From contig JAWODN010000075.1 in assembly GCA_046483285.1 (NCBI GenBank), positions 1 to 14,411 on the forward strand: a stretch of 14,411 bases of DNA. Reading direction: 5' to 3'. The position numbers and the translations under genes were made by a program. Positions 5,767 to 13,213 of the stretch are shown piece after piece; the stretch's first letter is position 1; the number at the start of each line of letters is the position of its first letter. This DNA comes from CAYRTV01 sp046483285 (GTDB lineage Bacteria > Acidobacteriota > Aminicenantia > Aminicenantales > Aminicenantaceae). The notes under the pieces were generated by a model, which saw only the letters and a program-made list of their open reading frames with translations, had not been told where the DNA came from and did no database searches.

Positions 5767-6882
5767 ATGTTTGAAATAAAATATAAGGATAAACACACCT
5801 CGGCGCGGAGCGGAGTGCTAAAAACCCCCCACGGAACCATTCAGACGCCCGCTTTCGCTCCGGTAGGCAGCCAGGGAACCATCAAAGGCCTGCCTCACAA
5901 CATGCTGTCTGAATTGGGGGCGCAGCTTATGCTGGTGAATGCCTATCACCTTTTTTTGCGGCCCGGAACAGAAGTCATCCAGGAACTGGGAGGAATTCAC
6001 AAATTCATGTCCTGGGACAAGCCCGTTCTTTCCGACAGCGGGGGTTTCCAGATTTACAGCCTCTCTCCGCTGGTCAAAGTCGAAGAAAACGGTGTCCGGT
6101 TCGCGTCCCACCTGGACGGGACCAAAATATTTCTCCGCCCCGAAGATATTGTGGACATTCAAATGAAAATGGGAACCGATATTTTGATGCCGCTGGATTA
6201 CTTTCTTCCTTATCCGGCTGACAAAGATAAAATGAAAGACGCGGTCATGGTGACCACCGGCTGGGCCCGGAGGTCCCGGTCCCGCTTTCTCTCCCGAAAG
6301 ACCTCCCAGCTGCTCTTCGGCATCTGCCAGGGGAGTGTGCACTGGGACCTGCGGCGCCGCAGCATCGAGGACCTGATGGACACCGGTTTCGACGGGTACG
6401 CCTTGGGAGGTTTGGGCATCGGAGAACCGAAAACTCAATTTTTGGAGGTGGTAGAACGGTCCTGCGGGCTCCTTCCTCAAGACAAACCCCGCTATCTCAT
6501 GGGTATCGGTTATATCCGTGATATCGTCCAGGCTGTCACCAGGGGAGTCGATTTGTTTGACTGCGTCCTTCCCACCCGGAACGCCCGCAACGGCACCCTC
6601 TTCACCAGCCGGGGCCGGATCGTCATTAAAAATCAAAAATACCAAAAAGACCCGCGGCCGCTGGATGAAAACTGCTCCTGCTACACCTGCCGCCGTTATT
6701 CCCGCGCCTACCTCCGGCATTTGTATGAGCGGAATGAAATCAGTTCCGCCATTCTGAACACCATTCACAACCTCTATTTTTACCTTGACATATTCAGAAA
6801 AATTAGGCACTCTATTCAAACGCATACACTTCATACTTTGACGCACAACCACACGGAAAGTGAGGATATAAAACAATGTTAA
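5767..6882 (+). CDS. tgt: tRNA-guanine transglycosylase (queuosine pathway)
   Basis: The enzyme swaps guanine-34 of tRNAs with GUN anticodons for preQ1, the first tRNA-level step of queuosine synthesis. The 371 residues carry SDSGGFQIYSLSP with the general-base Asp90, GICQGS (185-190), GVDLFDCVLPTRNARNG with the nucleophile Asp265, and the zinc site C303-x-C305-xx-C308-x25-H334. The substrate-pocket motif is unusual: bacterial enzymes have FDECTPYPA, this one has LDYFLPYPA (143-151). The Cys that lines the preQ1 pocket is therefore Phe146 and the neighbouring Glu is Tyr145. The tail (351-365) is rich in His and Thr and lies beyond the usual C terminus. AAGGA lies 13 nt before the ATG. The last codons overlap the start of yajC. 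Confidence 0.95.
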   Translation: MFEIKYKDKHTSARSGVLKTPHGTIQTPAFAPVGSQGTIKGLPHNMLSELGAQLMLVNAYHLFLRPGTEVIQELGGIHKFMSWDKPVLSDSGGFQIYSLSPLVKVEENGVRFASHLDGTKIFLRPEDIVDIQMKMGTDILMPLDYFLPYPADKDKMKDAVMVTTGWARRSRSRFLSRKTSQLLFGICQGSVHWDLRRRSIEDLMDTGFDGYALGGLGIGEPKTQFLEVVERSCGLLPQDKPRYLMGIGYIRDIVQAVTRGVDLFDCVLPTRNARNGTLFTSRGRIVIKNQKYQKDPRPLDENCSCYTCRRYSRAYLRHLYERNEISSAILNTIHNLYFYLDIFRKIRHSIQTHTLHTLTHNHTESEDIKQC

Positions 6883-7211
6883 TGACAAGTCTTTTTGCAT
6901 CTTTGGATCAGGCCCAGGGAGCCCCCCCCGGCGGAGGCAGCTTCATCACCGCTCTGCTTCCTTTTATTCTCGTCTTCGTCATTTTTTATCTGCTGATCAT
7001 CATGCCTTCGCGGAAAAAACAAAAAAAACATCAGGAAATGGTCGAACAGCTCAAACCCGGTGACAAGATTGTCACCACCGGCGGCATCCACGGCACGGTC
7101 ATGGGGGTTCAGCCCGATAAAATCGAATTGAAAATCGCCGCCAATACCAAGGTCGATATCTCTAAAAACGCGGTTGCTGTCATCACCAATAAGAAACCTG
7201 AGAAACAATAG
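6876..7211 (+). CDS. yajC: Sec translocase accessory subunit YajC
   Basis: YajC is a small inner-membrane protein that joins SecD and SecF in the holotranslocon. The 111 residues have a short Gly/Pro-rich N terminus, one transmembrane helix (about 26-46, ending LLIIMPSRKKQKK), and the cytoplasmic family domain LKPGDKIVTTGGIHGTVMG. The ATG at 6876 lies 7 nt before the end of tgt, with GAGG about 10 nt upstream inside tgt, so translation is coupled. A second ATG at 6882 overlaps the tgt stop by one base (TAATG) and could also serve. secD follows after 92 nt that contain a 12-bp palindrome (ACATGGCCATGT) and a T tract. Confidence 0.95.
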   Translation: MLMTSLFASLDQAQGAPPGGGSFITALLPFILVFVIFYLLIIMPSRKKQKKHQEMVEQLKPGDKIVTTGGIHGTVMGVQPDKIELKIAANTKVDISKNAVAVITNKKPEKQ

Positions 7212-7303
7212 AAACAATAAGTTCCGGCCCTCCCGATAATTAAAAAAAAGGCGACATGGCCATGTTTTTGTGAATAATTCAGGATAATATGAAGGGCTAA
7301 AAA

Positions 7304-8863
7304 ATGACTAAGAAAACTCGCTGGAAGATCATCCTGGTGATCGCTGTTATCGCTCTGGCCGCCTACCTGTCCTACCCTCCCAGTGAAAAAATCCAGCTGG
7401 GACTGGATTTGAGGGGCGGCATGCACCTGGTTCTGGAGGTGGTGACAGACGACGCCGTCATCACTGAAACCGATCAGGAATTGGCCCGGTTCAGGGAAGA
7501 ACTGGACAAAAGTGACATCAATTTTGAAACCCTCGTCAAAACCCCGGACAGAGTGGGTCAATTCACTATTGAAGGCTTCGACCCGGAGCACCAAGGCCGG
7601 ATAAGAGAGCTCATCGACGAAAAATTTCAACAGTGGGACTACCGCCCCGCCGACGACCGCATCACTTTGACCATGAAATCAGGAGTTCTGGCTTACTTGA
7701 GAGAACAGGCTGTCCGCCAGTCTCTGCAGACCATCGGCAACCGGGTGGATGAGCTGGGGCTGACAGAGCCGACCATCCAGAGGCAGGGGTTGACAGGAAG
7801 CAGAATCATCGTTGAACTGCCCGGAGTGGAAGATCCGGAACGGGTGAAAGAAATCCTCAAAACCACGGCCAAGCTGGAGTTCCGCCTGGTGCTGGAAGGA
7901 CCGGCACCGGACCGGGAGACCCTGCTGGCCGAACATGGAGGAGAGGTGCCCGCCGGAATGGAAGTGATGCAGGGGGATTCTCAGCGAACCGGGGGAGAAT
8001 ATTATCTGGTCAGCGAGGTGGCCGCGATTGTGGGAAGCGACCTCCGCAACGCCCGCCGAACCACGGACGAATGGAACAACCCGGCGGTTTCATTTTCCCT
8101 TAATCCCGACGGCGCCCGGCGTTTCGCCAGTTTCACTGAAGAAAATGTGGGGGAACCGCTGAGCATTGTTTTAGACGGCAAAATCCAGCAGGTGGCGAAC
8201 ATACGCGAACGCATTCCTCCCCCCGGAAACACCATTCTTCACGGAAGCTATACCATGGAAGAAGCCGAAGACATCGCGCTGGTCTTGAGGGCCGGTGCCT
8301 TGCCGGCCGGCATCCGCTACCTGGAAGACCGGACTATCGGGCCTTCGTTGGGAGCCGACTCCATTCGAAAAGGCCTGACTTCCATACTGGCCGCCCTGGT
8401 TTTGGTTCTTTTGTTCATGGGGTTTTATTACAGAATGGCGGGCATCAACGCCATTGTGGCCCTCTGCCTCAATATCCTTCTGCTTATGGGCGCGCTGGCC
8501 TATTTCAAGGCCAGTTTAACCCTTCCCGGTATCGCGGGGATCATTTTAACCGTCGGAATGGCTGTGGACGCCAATGTGCTGGTGTTTGAACGAATAAGGG
8601 AGGAATTGTTCCAGGGAAAAAGCACATGGAGCGCCATAAGCTCCGGATTCTCCCGGGCCTTCCGGACGATTCTGGACGCCAACATCACCACCATCATCGC
8701 AGCCATATTCCTGTTTCAATTCGGAACCGGACCGATTCGGGGATTCGCTATCACCCTGATTATCGGAATCTCAGCCAGTATGTTCACTGCCGTTTTTGTC
8801 TCCCGGTTGATCTTCGAGCTGACTATTCCAAAAACCAAAAAAAGACAAAAGTTGAGTATCTAA
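7304..8863 (+). CDS. secD: Protein translocase subunit SecD
   Basis: SecD is an RND-type inner-membrane protein that, with SecF, uses the proton-motive force to complete periplasmic export of Sec substrates. The 519 residues show a first transmembrane helix (9-24), the hallmark LGLDLRGGMHL (32-42), and a large periplasmic region. Within this, QSLQTIGNRVDELGLTEP (139-156) and the P1-head segment (around 235-310) are visible. The five-helix C-terminal bundle (357-505) contains GMAVDANVLVFERIREE (418-434) with its conserved Asp/Arg. The C-terminal tail is short and basic. Only one base separates its stop from the secF ATG, indicating coupled synthesis. GAAGGGC precedes the ATG as ribosome binding site. 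Confidence 0.97.
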   Translation: MTKKTRWKIILVIAVIALAAYLSYPPSEKIQLGLDLRGGMHLVLEVVTDDAVITETDQELARFREELDKSDINFETLVKTPDRVGQFTIEGFDPEHQGRIRELIDEKFQQWDYRPADDRITLTMKSGVLAYLREQAVRQSLQTIGNRVDELGLTEPTIQRQGLTGSRIIVELPGVEDPERVKEILKTTAKLEFRLVLEGPAPDRETLLAEHGGEVPAGMEVMQGDSQRTGGEYYLVSEVAAIVGSDLRNARRTTDEWNNPAVSFSLNPDGARRFASFTEENVGEPLSIVLDGKIQQVANIRERIPPPGNTILHGSYTMEEAEDIALVLRAGALPAGIRYLEDRTIGPSLGADSIRKGLTSILAALVLVLLFMGFYYRMAGINAIVALCLNILLLMGALAYFKASLTLPGIAGIILTVGMAVDANVLVFERIREELFQGKSTWSAISSGFSRAFRTILDANITTIIAAIFLFQFGTGPIRGFAITLIIGISASMFTAVFVSRLIFELTIPKTKKRQKLSI

Positions 8864-8864
8864 A

Positions 8865-10034
8865 ATGCAGATCATCAAAAATCCAAATTTCAACTTCATG
8901 AAATATAAAAACATCGCCCTCGCTGTTTCGGGATTGATAATCTTGACCGGATTGATCAATATCACCGTGGGCACCGGTATCAATTACGGAATTGATTTCG
9001 CGGGCGGCACCATGGTGAGGATGATTTTCCGGGACCAGGTTTCCGTGGCTGAAATCCGCGGAGATCTCCGGAATGTGGGGGTGGAAGGCAGCCGGATTCA
9101 GGAAGTCGGACAAAGCGGAAGGGAATATATCATCCGGACTTATAAGGAAGAGGCGGAAGAGATATCCGCAGAGGAAATGGAAGCCCATGAATATGTGGCG
9201 CAATTGGTGGTGGACGCCATGCGAAACGAAGAAGAAAAAAGCGCCATCGCCCGGGACCTTCCCGATTTGAACAGCATCGACGAAAGTTTTTTAACGGAAC
9301 TGCTGCAGCCCGAGTTCCCCGGCCGGGCGGAAGAATTGTCCCAGAGAATCGTTTCCTTGCGCAATTCCGCGCAGCTGGAGGGCCTCATTCAGGATTATTC
9401 TCAACTCAGTGAAATGGCCGGGCTGAGCCAGGAGGTCATCTCCTATCTGGAAGACAAGACTTTTCTCAGTCATTTCGCCGTTCTCAGCAAAGAAACCGTG
9501 GGGCCTCAAATCGGCCACGACCTGAGACGGAAGGCCACCCAGGCTACCATTTGGGCCCTGTTGGGAATGCTGATTTATATCGGGATCCGGTTCCAGTATG
9601 CTTACGGAGTCTCCGCCATATTTACCCTTGCTCACGATGTTTTAATCACCATGGGTATCTTCTCCCTGACCAACCGCGAACTCAATCTTCCGGTTATCGC
9701 CGCGATTTTGACTCTGGTCGGATATTCATTAAACGACACCATCGTCATTTTCGACCGGGTCCGTGATAATATCAAACTGCTTCGCAAAGCGGATTTCAAA
9801 AGCCTTCTCAATACCAGCGTCAACCAGACTTTGAGCCGGACTTTTGTGACTTCCGGAACGACTTTCCTCACTGTCGCCACTTTGTTTGTGTTCGGAGGCG
9901 AAGTCATTAACGATTTTGCGTTCACAATGATGATCGGGGTGGTTGTGGGAACGTATTCTTCCATTTACTTATCCTGCACCACCCTCTATTTTTGGAAAAT
10001 ATTATTTAAACCCAAAAAAGGTCTGGGGAAATAA
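8865..10034 (+). CDS. secF: Protein translocase subunit SecF with enlarged periplasmic loop
   Basis: Partner of SecD. The N-terminal helix (15-34), YGIDFAGGTMV (41-51), VGPQIGHDLRRKA (212-224), AHDVLITMGIF (256-266) and GYSLNDTIVIFDRVRDN (286-302) are standard SecF motifs, and the five C-terminal helices are complete. At 389 residues it is about 80 longer than typical SecF (~300-320). The excess is an acidic, predicted-helical segment at about 95-205, lying between the first periplasmic beta region and the ETVGPQIG motif. That segment has no cysteines and no family I recognise. It is in frame with no repeats, so it looks like a true domain extension. No clear hairpin terminator follows the gene. 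Confidence 0.96.
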   Translation: MQIIKNPNFNFMKYKNIALAVSGLIILTGLINITVGTGINYGIDFAGGTMVRMIFRDQVSVAEIRGDLRNVGVEGSRIQEVGQSGREYIIRTYKEEAEEISAEEMEAHEYVAQLVVDAMRNEEEKSAIARDLPDLNSIDESFLTELLQPEFPGRAEELSQRIVSLRNSAQLEGLIQDYSQLSEMAGLSQEVISYLEDKTFLSHFAVLSKETVGPQIGHDLRRKATQATIWALLGMLIYIGIRFQYAYGVSAIFTLAHDVLITMGIFSLTNRELNLPVIAAILTLVGYSLNDTIVIFDRVRDNIKLLRKADFKSLLNTSVNQTLSRTFVTSGTTFLTVATLFVFGGEVINDFAFTMMIGVVVGTYSSIYLSCTTLYFWKILFKPKKGLGK

Positions 10035-10044
10035 TATTTTATGC

Positions 10045-10073
10045 TTGTAAAAAGATTGTTTTTCCTTTATACT
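10045..10073 (+). promoter_or_regulatory. Promoter of the tonB-exbB-exbD operon
   Basis: TTGTAA (10045-10050) and TATACT (10068-10073) are spaced by 17 nt, giving a leader of about 50 nt that is AT-rich. A GAGG ribosome binding site at 10121-10124 lies 6 nt before the tonB ATG. Confidence 0.45.
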
Positions 10074-10130
10074 TGCGGTTGAAGTGAAATGATTCTGCAA
10101 AGTGTTAATTAAATTTTAAAGAGGTAAAAA

Positions 10131-10907
10131 ATGCCTGAAAAAACAACGCCTAAAAAAAACGCAGAAAGTCATGCCATGTTCAGCGAATCTTTCTTTAAAA
10201 CGGACAAAGGAGGAGGCCGAAAGGCCATCGCTTTCCCCATTGCCTTTTTTCTTCATGCCGCCCTTATTCTCGCAGCTGTGGTGTTTCCTCTTATGAACCC
10301 CGGAGACCTTCCCGAAATTGAAGTGTACAGCGCATTTCTCGCGCCCCCACCGCCCCCGCCGCCCCCACCGCCCCCGCCGGCCAAAAAATCTTCTTCTTCC
10401 AAATCAGCCAAGCGCATTAAACCGGTTCAGGCCGAATCCAAAATCGAACCCGGACAGATGGTGGCTCCTGTTGACATTCCCGACGATGTGGCAGAAGAAG
10501 AACTTTCCGACTTCGGAATTGAAGGCGGAGTTGAAGGCGGAGTCGAGGGCGGAGTCGAAGGCGGAGTCCTGGGAGGAGTCGTGGGCGGAGTCCTGGGCGG
10601 AGCCGTAGGTGAAGTTGAAGCCCCTGTCCGCGCCGTCGGGGAAATCTCCCCGCCTAAATTGATCAAGCGGGTTGAGCCGGTTTATCCTGAAATCGCCCGT
10701 CAGGCCCGAGTGGAAGGAATTGTTATTCTTGAAGCGACCACCGACATTTACGGCCGGGTACAAAACGTCAAAACTCTTAGATCCATCCCTCTTCTCGACC
10801 AGGCTGCCATCGATGCGGTCCGTCAATGGGTTTATGAACCTATGGTTATTAATGGACGCCCCCGCGGCGTGATTTTCACTGTAACAGTCAATTTTAAACT
10901 TAAGTAA
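10131..10907 (+). CDS. tonB: TonB-family energy transducer
   Basis: TonB proteins span the periplasm and pass proton-motive-force energy from ExbB/ExbD to outer-membrane receptors. The 258 residues have a ~32-residue cytoplasmic N terminus, a single membrane anchor (33-54, AFPIAFFLHAALILAAVVF) and a run of 12 prolines (72-83). A Lys/Ser-rich basic stretch, an acidic linker (112-130) and a glycine repeat of seven GGVx units (132-160) follow. The C-terminal TonB domain has PPKLIKRVEPVYPEIARQAR (174-193), VEGIVILEATTDIYGRV and the QWVYEPMVINGRP block. The long cytoplasmic N terminus is more than the classical E. coli protein has, but is common in TonB relatives of Acidobacteriota-like bacteria. 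It heads a three-gene operon; exbB begins 48 nt later. Confidence 0.92.
   Translation: MPEKTTPKKNAESHAMFSESFFKTDKGGGRKAIAFPIAFFLHAALILAAVVFPLMNPGDLPEIEVYSAFLAPPPPPPPPPPPPAKKSSSSKSAKRIKPVQAESKIEPGQMVAPVDIPDDVAEEELSDFGIEGGVEGGVEGGVEGGVLGGVVGGVLGGAVGEVEAPVRAVGEISPPKLIKRVEPVYPEIARQARVEGIVILEATTDIYGRVQNVKTLRSIPLLDQAAIDAVRQWVYEPMVINGRPRGVIFTVTVNFKLK
10524..10610 (+). repeat. 12-bp in-frame minisatellite in tonB (GGVx repeat)
   Basis: Seven 12-bp units related to GGCGGAGTCGAA code for Gly-Gly-Val/Ala-x (x = Glu, Glu, Glu, Leu, Val, Leu, Val) plus a final Gly. Units are close in DNA sequence, so length can change by slippage while keeping frame. The linker length of this TonB may therefore vary between strains. 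Confidence 0.85.
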
Positions 10908-10940
10908 GAAAAGCTACGATGATGGCTTTCTATAATTTAC

Positions 10941-10948
10941 AAGGAGGT
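10941..10948 (+). promoter_or_regulatory. Consensus ribosome binding site of exbB
   Basis: AAGGAGGT, a full anti-Shine-Dalgarno match, lies 7 nt before the ATG at 10956. It is by far the strongest site in the window. It fits the higher stoichiometry needed for the ExbB pentamer relative to TonB. Confidence 0.85.
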
Positions 10949-10955
10949 ACTTAAA

Positions 10956-11627
10956 ATGCAATTTGGACTCGTAGAAATATGGCACTCAATGGGGTTACCG
11001 GTTAAAGTAGTAGCGGTTCTTTTGATGTTTTTTTCTATCCTAACCATTTACACTTTCATTGAACGGCAGATCATTTACGCGAAATCCAAGAAGAAATCCC
11101 AACAGATCGCTCCCAAGATCGCTGAGCTGCTCAAAGCCGGAAAAAATCAGGAGGCCCTGAATCTTGCCTCTAAAAAAGAATACAGGGCAAGTCATGTGGC
11201 CCGTGTTTCCGCTGCCGGAATCAGAGAATTCATGGAAGGCGAGGAAGCCGGCTTGAGCCTTGAACAGCAGATTGAAACCGCCGTGAGAGGATGCGACCGG
11301 GCTTCGATTATGTTCACTCAAGAGCTGAAACGGGGACTGAACACCATAGCGACAATCGCCACTTCATCCCCTTTTATCGGTCTCTTTGGGACCATTATCG
11401 GTATTATCAATGCGTTCCGGGGAATGGCGCTGACCGGTTCCGGTGGAATCGGTGCCGTCGCCGCCGGTATCGCCGAGGCATTGGTGGCGACAGGATTCGG
11501 TATCCTTGTGGCGATTGTGGCCTTGTGGGTCTATAATTTCCTTAACAATAAAGTCGAAATTTTAGGCGCGGAAATGTCAAACACCACATCCGAAGTCGTC
11601 GACTTTTTCTCCAGAAAGAGGGCCTGA
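10956..11627 (+). CDS. exbB: ExbB/TolQ/MotA-family proton channel subunit
   Basis: The 223-residue protein has three hydrophobic segments: 14-34, about 131-152 and 167-193. The second carries the family signature TIATSSPFIGLFGTIIGIINAF (133-154) and the third begins AVAAGIAEALVATGFGILVAI. A ~95-residue cytoplasmic loop lies between helices 1 and 2, and a short amphipathic tail follows helix 3. ExbB forms the pentameric ring of the motor around ExbD helices. The flanking tonB and exbD favour ExbB over TolQ. It would be expressed strongly given its consensus ribosome binding site. Confidence 0.93.
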   Translation: MQFGLVEIWHSMGLPVKVVAVLLMFFSILTIYTFIERQIIYAKSKKKSQQIAPKIAELLKAGKNQEALNLASKKEYRASHVARVSAAGIREFMEGEEAGLSLEQQIETAVRGCDRASIMFTQELKRGLNTIATIATSSPFIGLFGTIIGIINAFRGMALTGSGGIGAVAAGIAEALVATGFGILVAIVALWVYNFLNNKVEILGAEMSNTTSEVVDFFSRKRA

Positions 11628-11673
11628 CTCTTTTAAGCCATTATCGTAAAATAAAGAGAAAAGAGGTAAACAA

Positions 11674-12096
11674 ATGGGTGTTTCAGTTGGTAAAAGAGAT
11701 GCGAGCAAGGATGCAGAACCCAATGTGGTTCCTTTGTGCGACGTTCTGCTGGTCCTCTTAATCATTTTTATGGTGGTGACGCCGATGGTCCAAAAAGGTG
11801 TGGATGTTCAGCTGCCCACAGCTTCACACCGGGTCGATATGCCTGAAAATCCTGACGTGGTCCTTTATATCAAAGAAGACGGCACTCTGTACGTGAATGA
11901 AGAATTAGTGGAAGAAGACACGCTTCTCATCATGCTGGAAGACGCCATGATGGCCGCCAGCGATAAAAAACTCTATTTAAAAGCCGACCAGGACTTGGAA
12001 TACGGAGCTATCGTCGAACTTATTGAAATCATGAAAGGCGCAGGGGTCGAGGACATCGGACTCATCGCAGAACAAAAAGCGGAACGAATAGATTAA
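11674..12096 (+). CDS. exbD: ExbD/TolR-family proton channel subunit
   Basis: The 140 residues comprise a short cytoplasmic N terminus, one transmembrane helix (about 20-40) and a periplasmic domain. The helix reads NVVPLCDVLLVLLIIFMVV, with Asp23 at the position of the essential proton-carrying aspartate. The periplasmic domain runs from VQLPTASHRVDMP through KADQDLEYGAIVELIEIMKGAGVEDIGLIAE. The usual Thr/Val before the DV is Cys22 here. AAGAGG precedes the ATG. The 3' end overlaps a 7-bp hairpin (AATTGTT/AACAATT, 12095-12112). The operon terminator follows about 30 nt later inside the converging gene. Confidence 0.93.
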   Translation: MGVSVGKRDASKDAEPNVVPLCDVLLVLLIIFMVVTPMVQKGVDVQLPTASHRVDMPENPDVVLYIKEDGTLYVNEELVEEDTLLIMLEDAMMAASDKKLYLKADQDLEYGAIVELIEIMKGAGVEDIGLIAEQKAERID

Positions 12097-12115
12097 TTGT
12101 TTCTCAACAATTGAT

Positions 12116-13213
12116 TTATCTGGGAGGCAAGGATAAAAATTGTTCAATTTTTTCCTTGCCTCTTTTTTTTTCTCCCAGCACCTTCCTCCAGATTTCACGG
12201 CTTTCCATACAAAAATAAAAGGGGACGGCCTTTCTTTTTTCCCCGAAACAAGAGACAATTTTACGGTATAATTTTATTCTTAACGGCTTGAAATACCGCA
12301 GCTTGCCGTCCCGCCCTTTTATCATTTCCTGATAGACCACCCGGGATTCCGGAAATCTTTGCTGAATCACCGGTTTAAGATCCGGAGGAAAACGGAGGCT
12401 TCCCAGACTGATCCAGGCGATTTTTCTGTAATCGATCCGGGTCATCAAAAGATCAATCACCCGGCGGTATCCCTCTTCCCACCCGGGATATATTATCAGG
12501 GGATCAAAATGAAAGGCCACCCGGAAGCCTTTCTTAATCACCTCCTCCGCCGCCCGGATCCGGTCTTGAACTTCAGGAGCTTCCTTTTCTTCCTTGGCCG
12601 CCATTCGGCATGAATTCAAAGACCAGGCGATCACAATATTTTCAGCTGAAGGGGTATTCAGGATATTTTCGATATTCACGGTTTTGGTCTTCAATTCAAA
12701 CCAGGCTTTGGGCCTTTTCCGAAAAAATTCAATGAATTCCCGGGAACGGCCGATCAGAGAATCCAATGCCAGTGAATCCCCAAATTCCCCGGTCCCGATC
12801 CGCAAATACCGGTCATTTGCTTTCAGAAATGAATCCAGTTGGGCCCACATATCTTCCGTATTCACATGAACCGTCAGCCACGGCTGATTCAGGACCAGCT
12901 GGAGAATGCAATAGGTGCAGTCCATAGGGCAGTTCAAGTCCGCCTGTATCACATAATAATTGCACCCTAAATAAAAGGGGGTGCAGGGACAGGGCTTGAC
13001 AAAATCCCCTTTCAGCACCTTGAGAACTAAATTTTTCTTCCCCGCTCCGATAGGGTCGGCCTGGTTGGATATTATCTCATGGAGCTCTTCTTCATGATTT
13101 ATGGTCTCAACCGGCACGGCAGCAAGCTTCTTCAGTATTTTCTGAGTCAAGCTGTATTTGCGGGCGGATTTCAGCACATAAATTTTTTCTATCTTCTCTT
13201 CATTTTTCATCAT
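12116..13213 (-). CDS. Spore-photoproduct-lyase-like radical SAM protein
   Basis: The 365-residue protein has a radical SAM CxxxCxxC cluster at C95-PMD-C99-TY-C102, within the SPL-type context (YLGCNYYVIQADLNCPMDCTYC). The SPL-style flanks PCPCTPFYLGC upstream and the later EFGDSLALD, ELKTKTVNI and VIAWSLNS strands are also visible. SPL repairs the UV spore photoproduct in Firmicutes. There a conserved Cys (C141 in Bacillus subtilis), about 44 residues after the cluster, supplies the final hydrogen atom. Here the matching region reads RIGTGEFGDS with no Cys. Three extra cysteines (75, 77, 84) precede the cluster. This is therefore an SPL-like protein of unknown reaction. Its ATG overlaps the end of the ParB-like gene by 14 bp, so the two are translationally coupled. 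Its C terminus is encoded across the opposite-strand terminator. Confidence 0.85.
   Translation of the reverse strand: MMKNEEKIEKIYVLKSARKYSLTQKILKKLAAVPVETINHEEELHEIISNQADPIGAGKKNLVLKVLKGDFVKPCPCTPFYLGCNYYVIQADLNCPMDCTYCILQLVLNQPWLTVHVNTEDMWAQLDSFLKANDRYLRIGTGEFGDSLALDSLIGRSREFIEFFRKRPKAWFELKTKTVNIENILNTPSAENIVIAWSLNSCRMAAKEEKEAPEVQDRIRAAEEVIKKGFRVAFHFDPLIIYPGWEEGYRRVIDLLMTRIDYRKIAWISLGSLRFPPDLKPVIQQRFPESRVVYQEMIKGRDGKLRYFKPLRIKLYRKIVSCFGEKRKAVPFYFCMESREIWRKVLGEKKRGKEKIEQFLSLPPR
12124..12171 (+). terminator. Strong intrinsic terminator of tonB-exbB-exbD
   Basis: GAGGCAAGG (12124-12132) pairs perfectly with CCTTGCCTC (12154-12162). An inner AAAAATTG/CAATTTTT stem extends the hairpin to a two-base loop with one bulge. 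Nine T residues (12163-12171) follow. The structure lies within the last codons of the opposite-strand radical SAM gene. The minus-strand side has no T tract, so it acts on the plus strand only. Confidence 0.85.

Noticed and set aside
5818..6900. 360-codon minus-strand open frame
   Set aside because: It covers tgt on the opposite strand. The tgt motifs are unambiguous and the antisense product has no family features.
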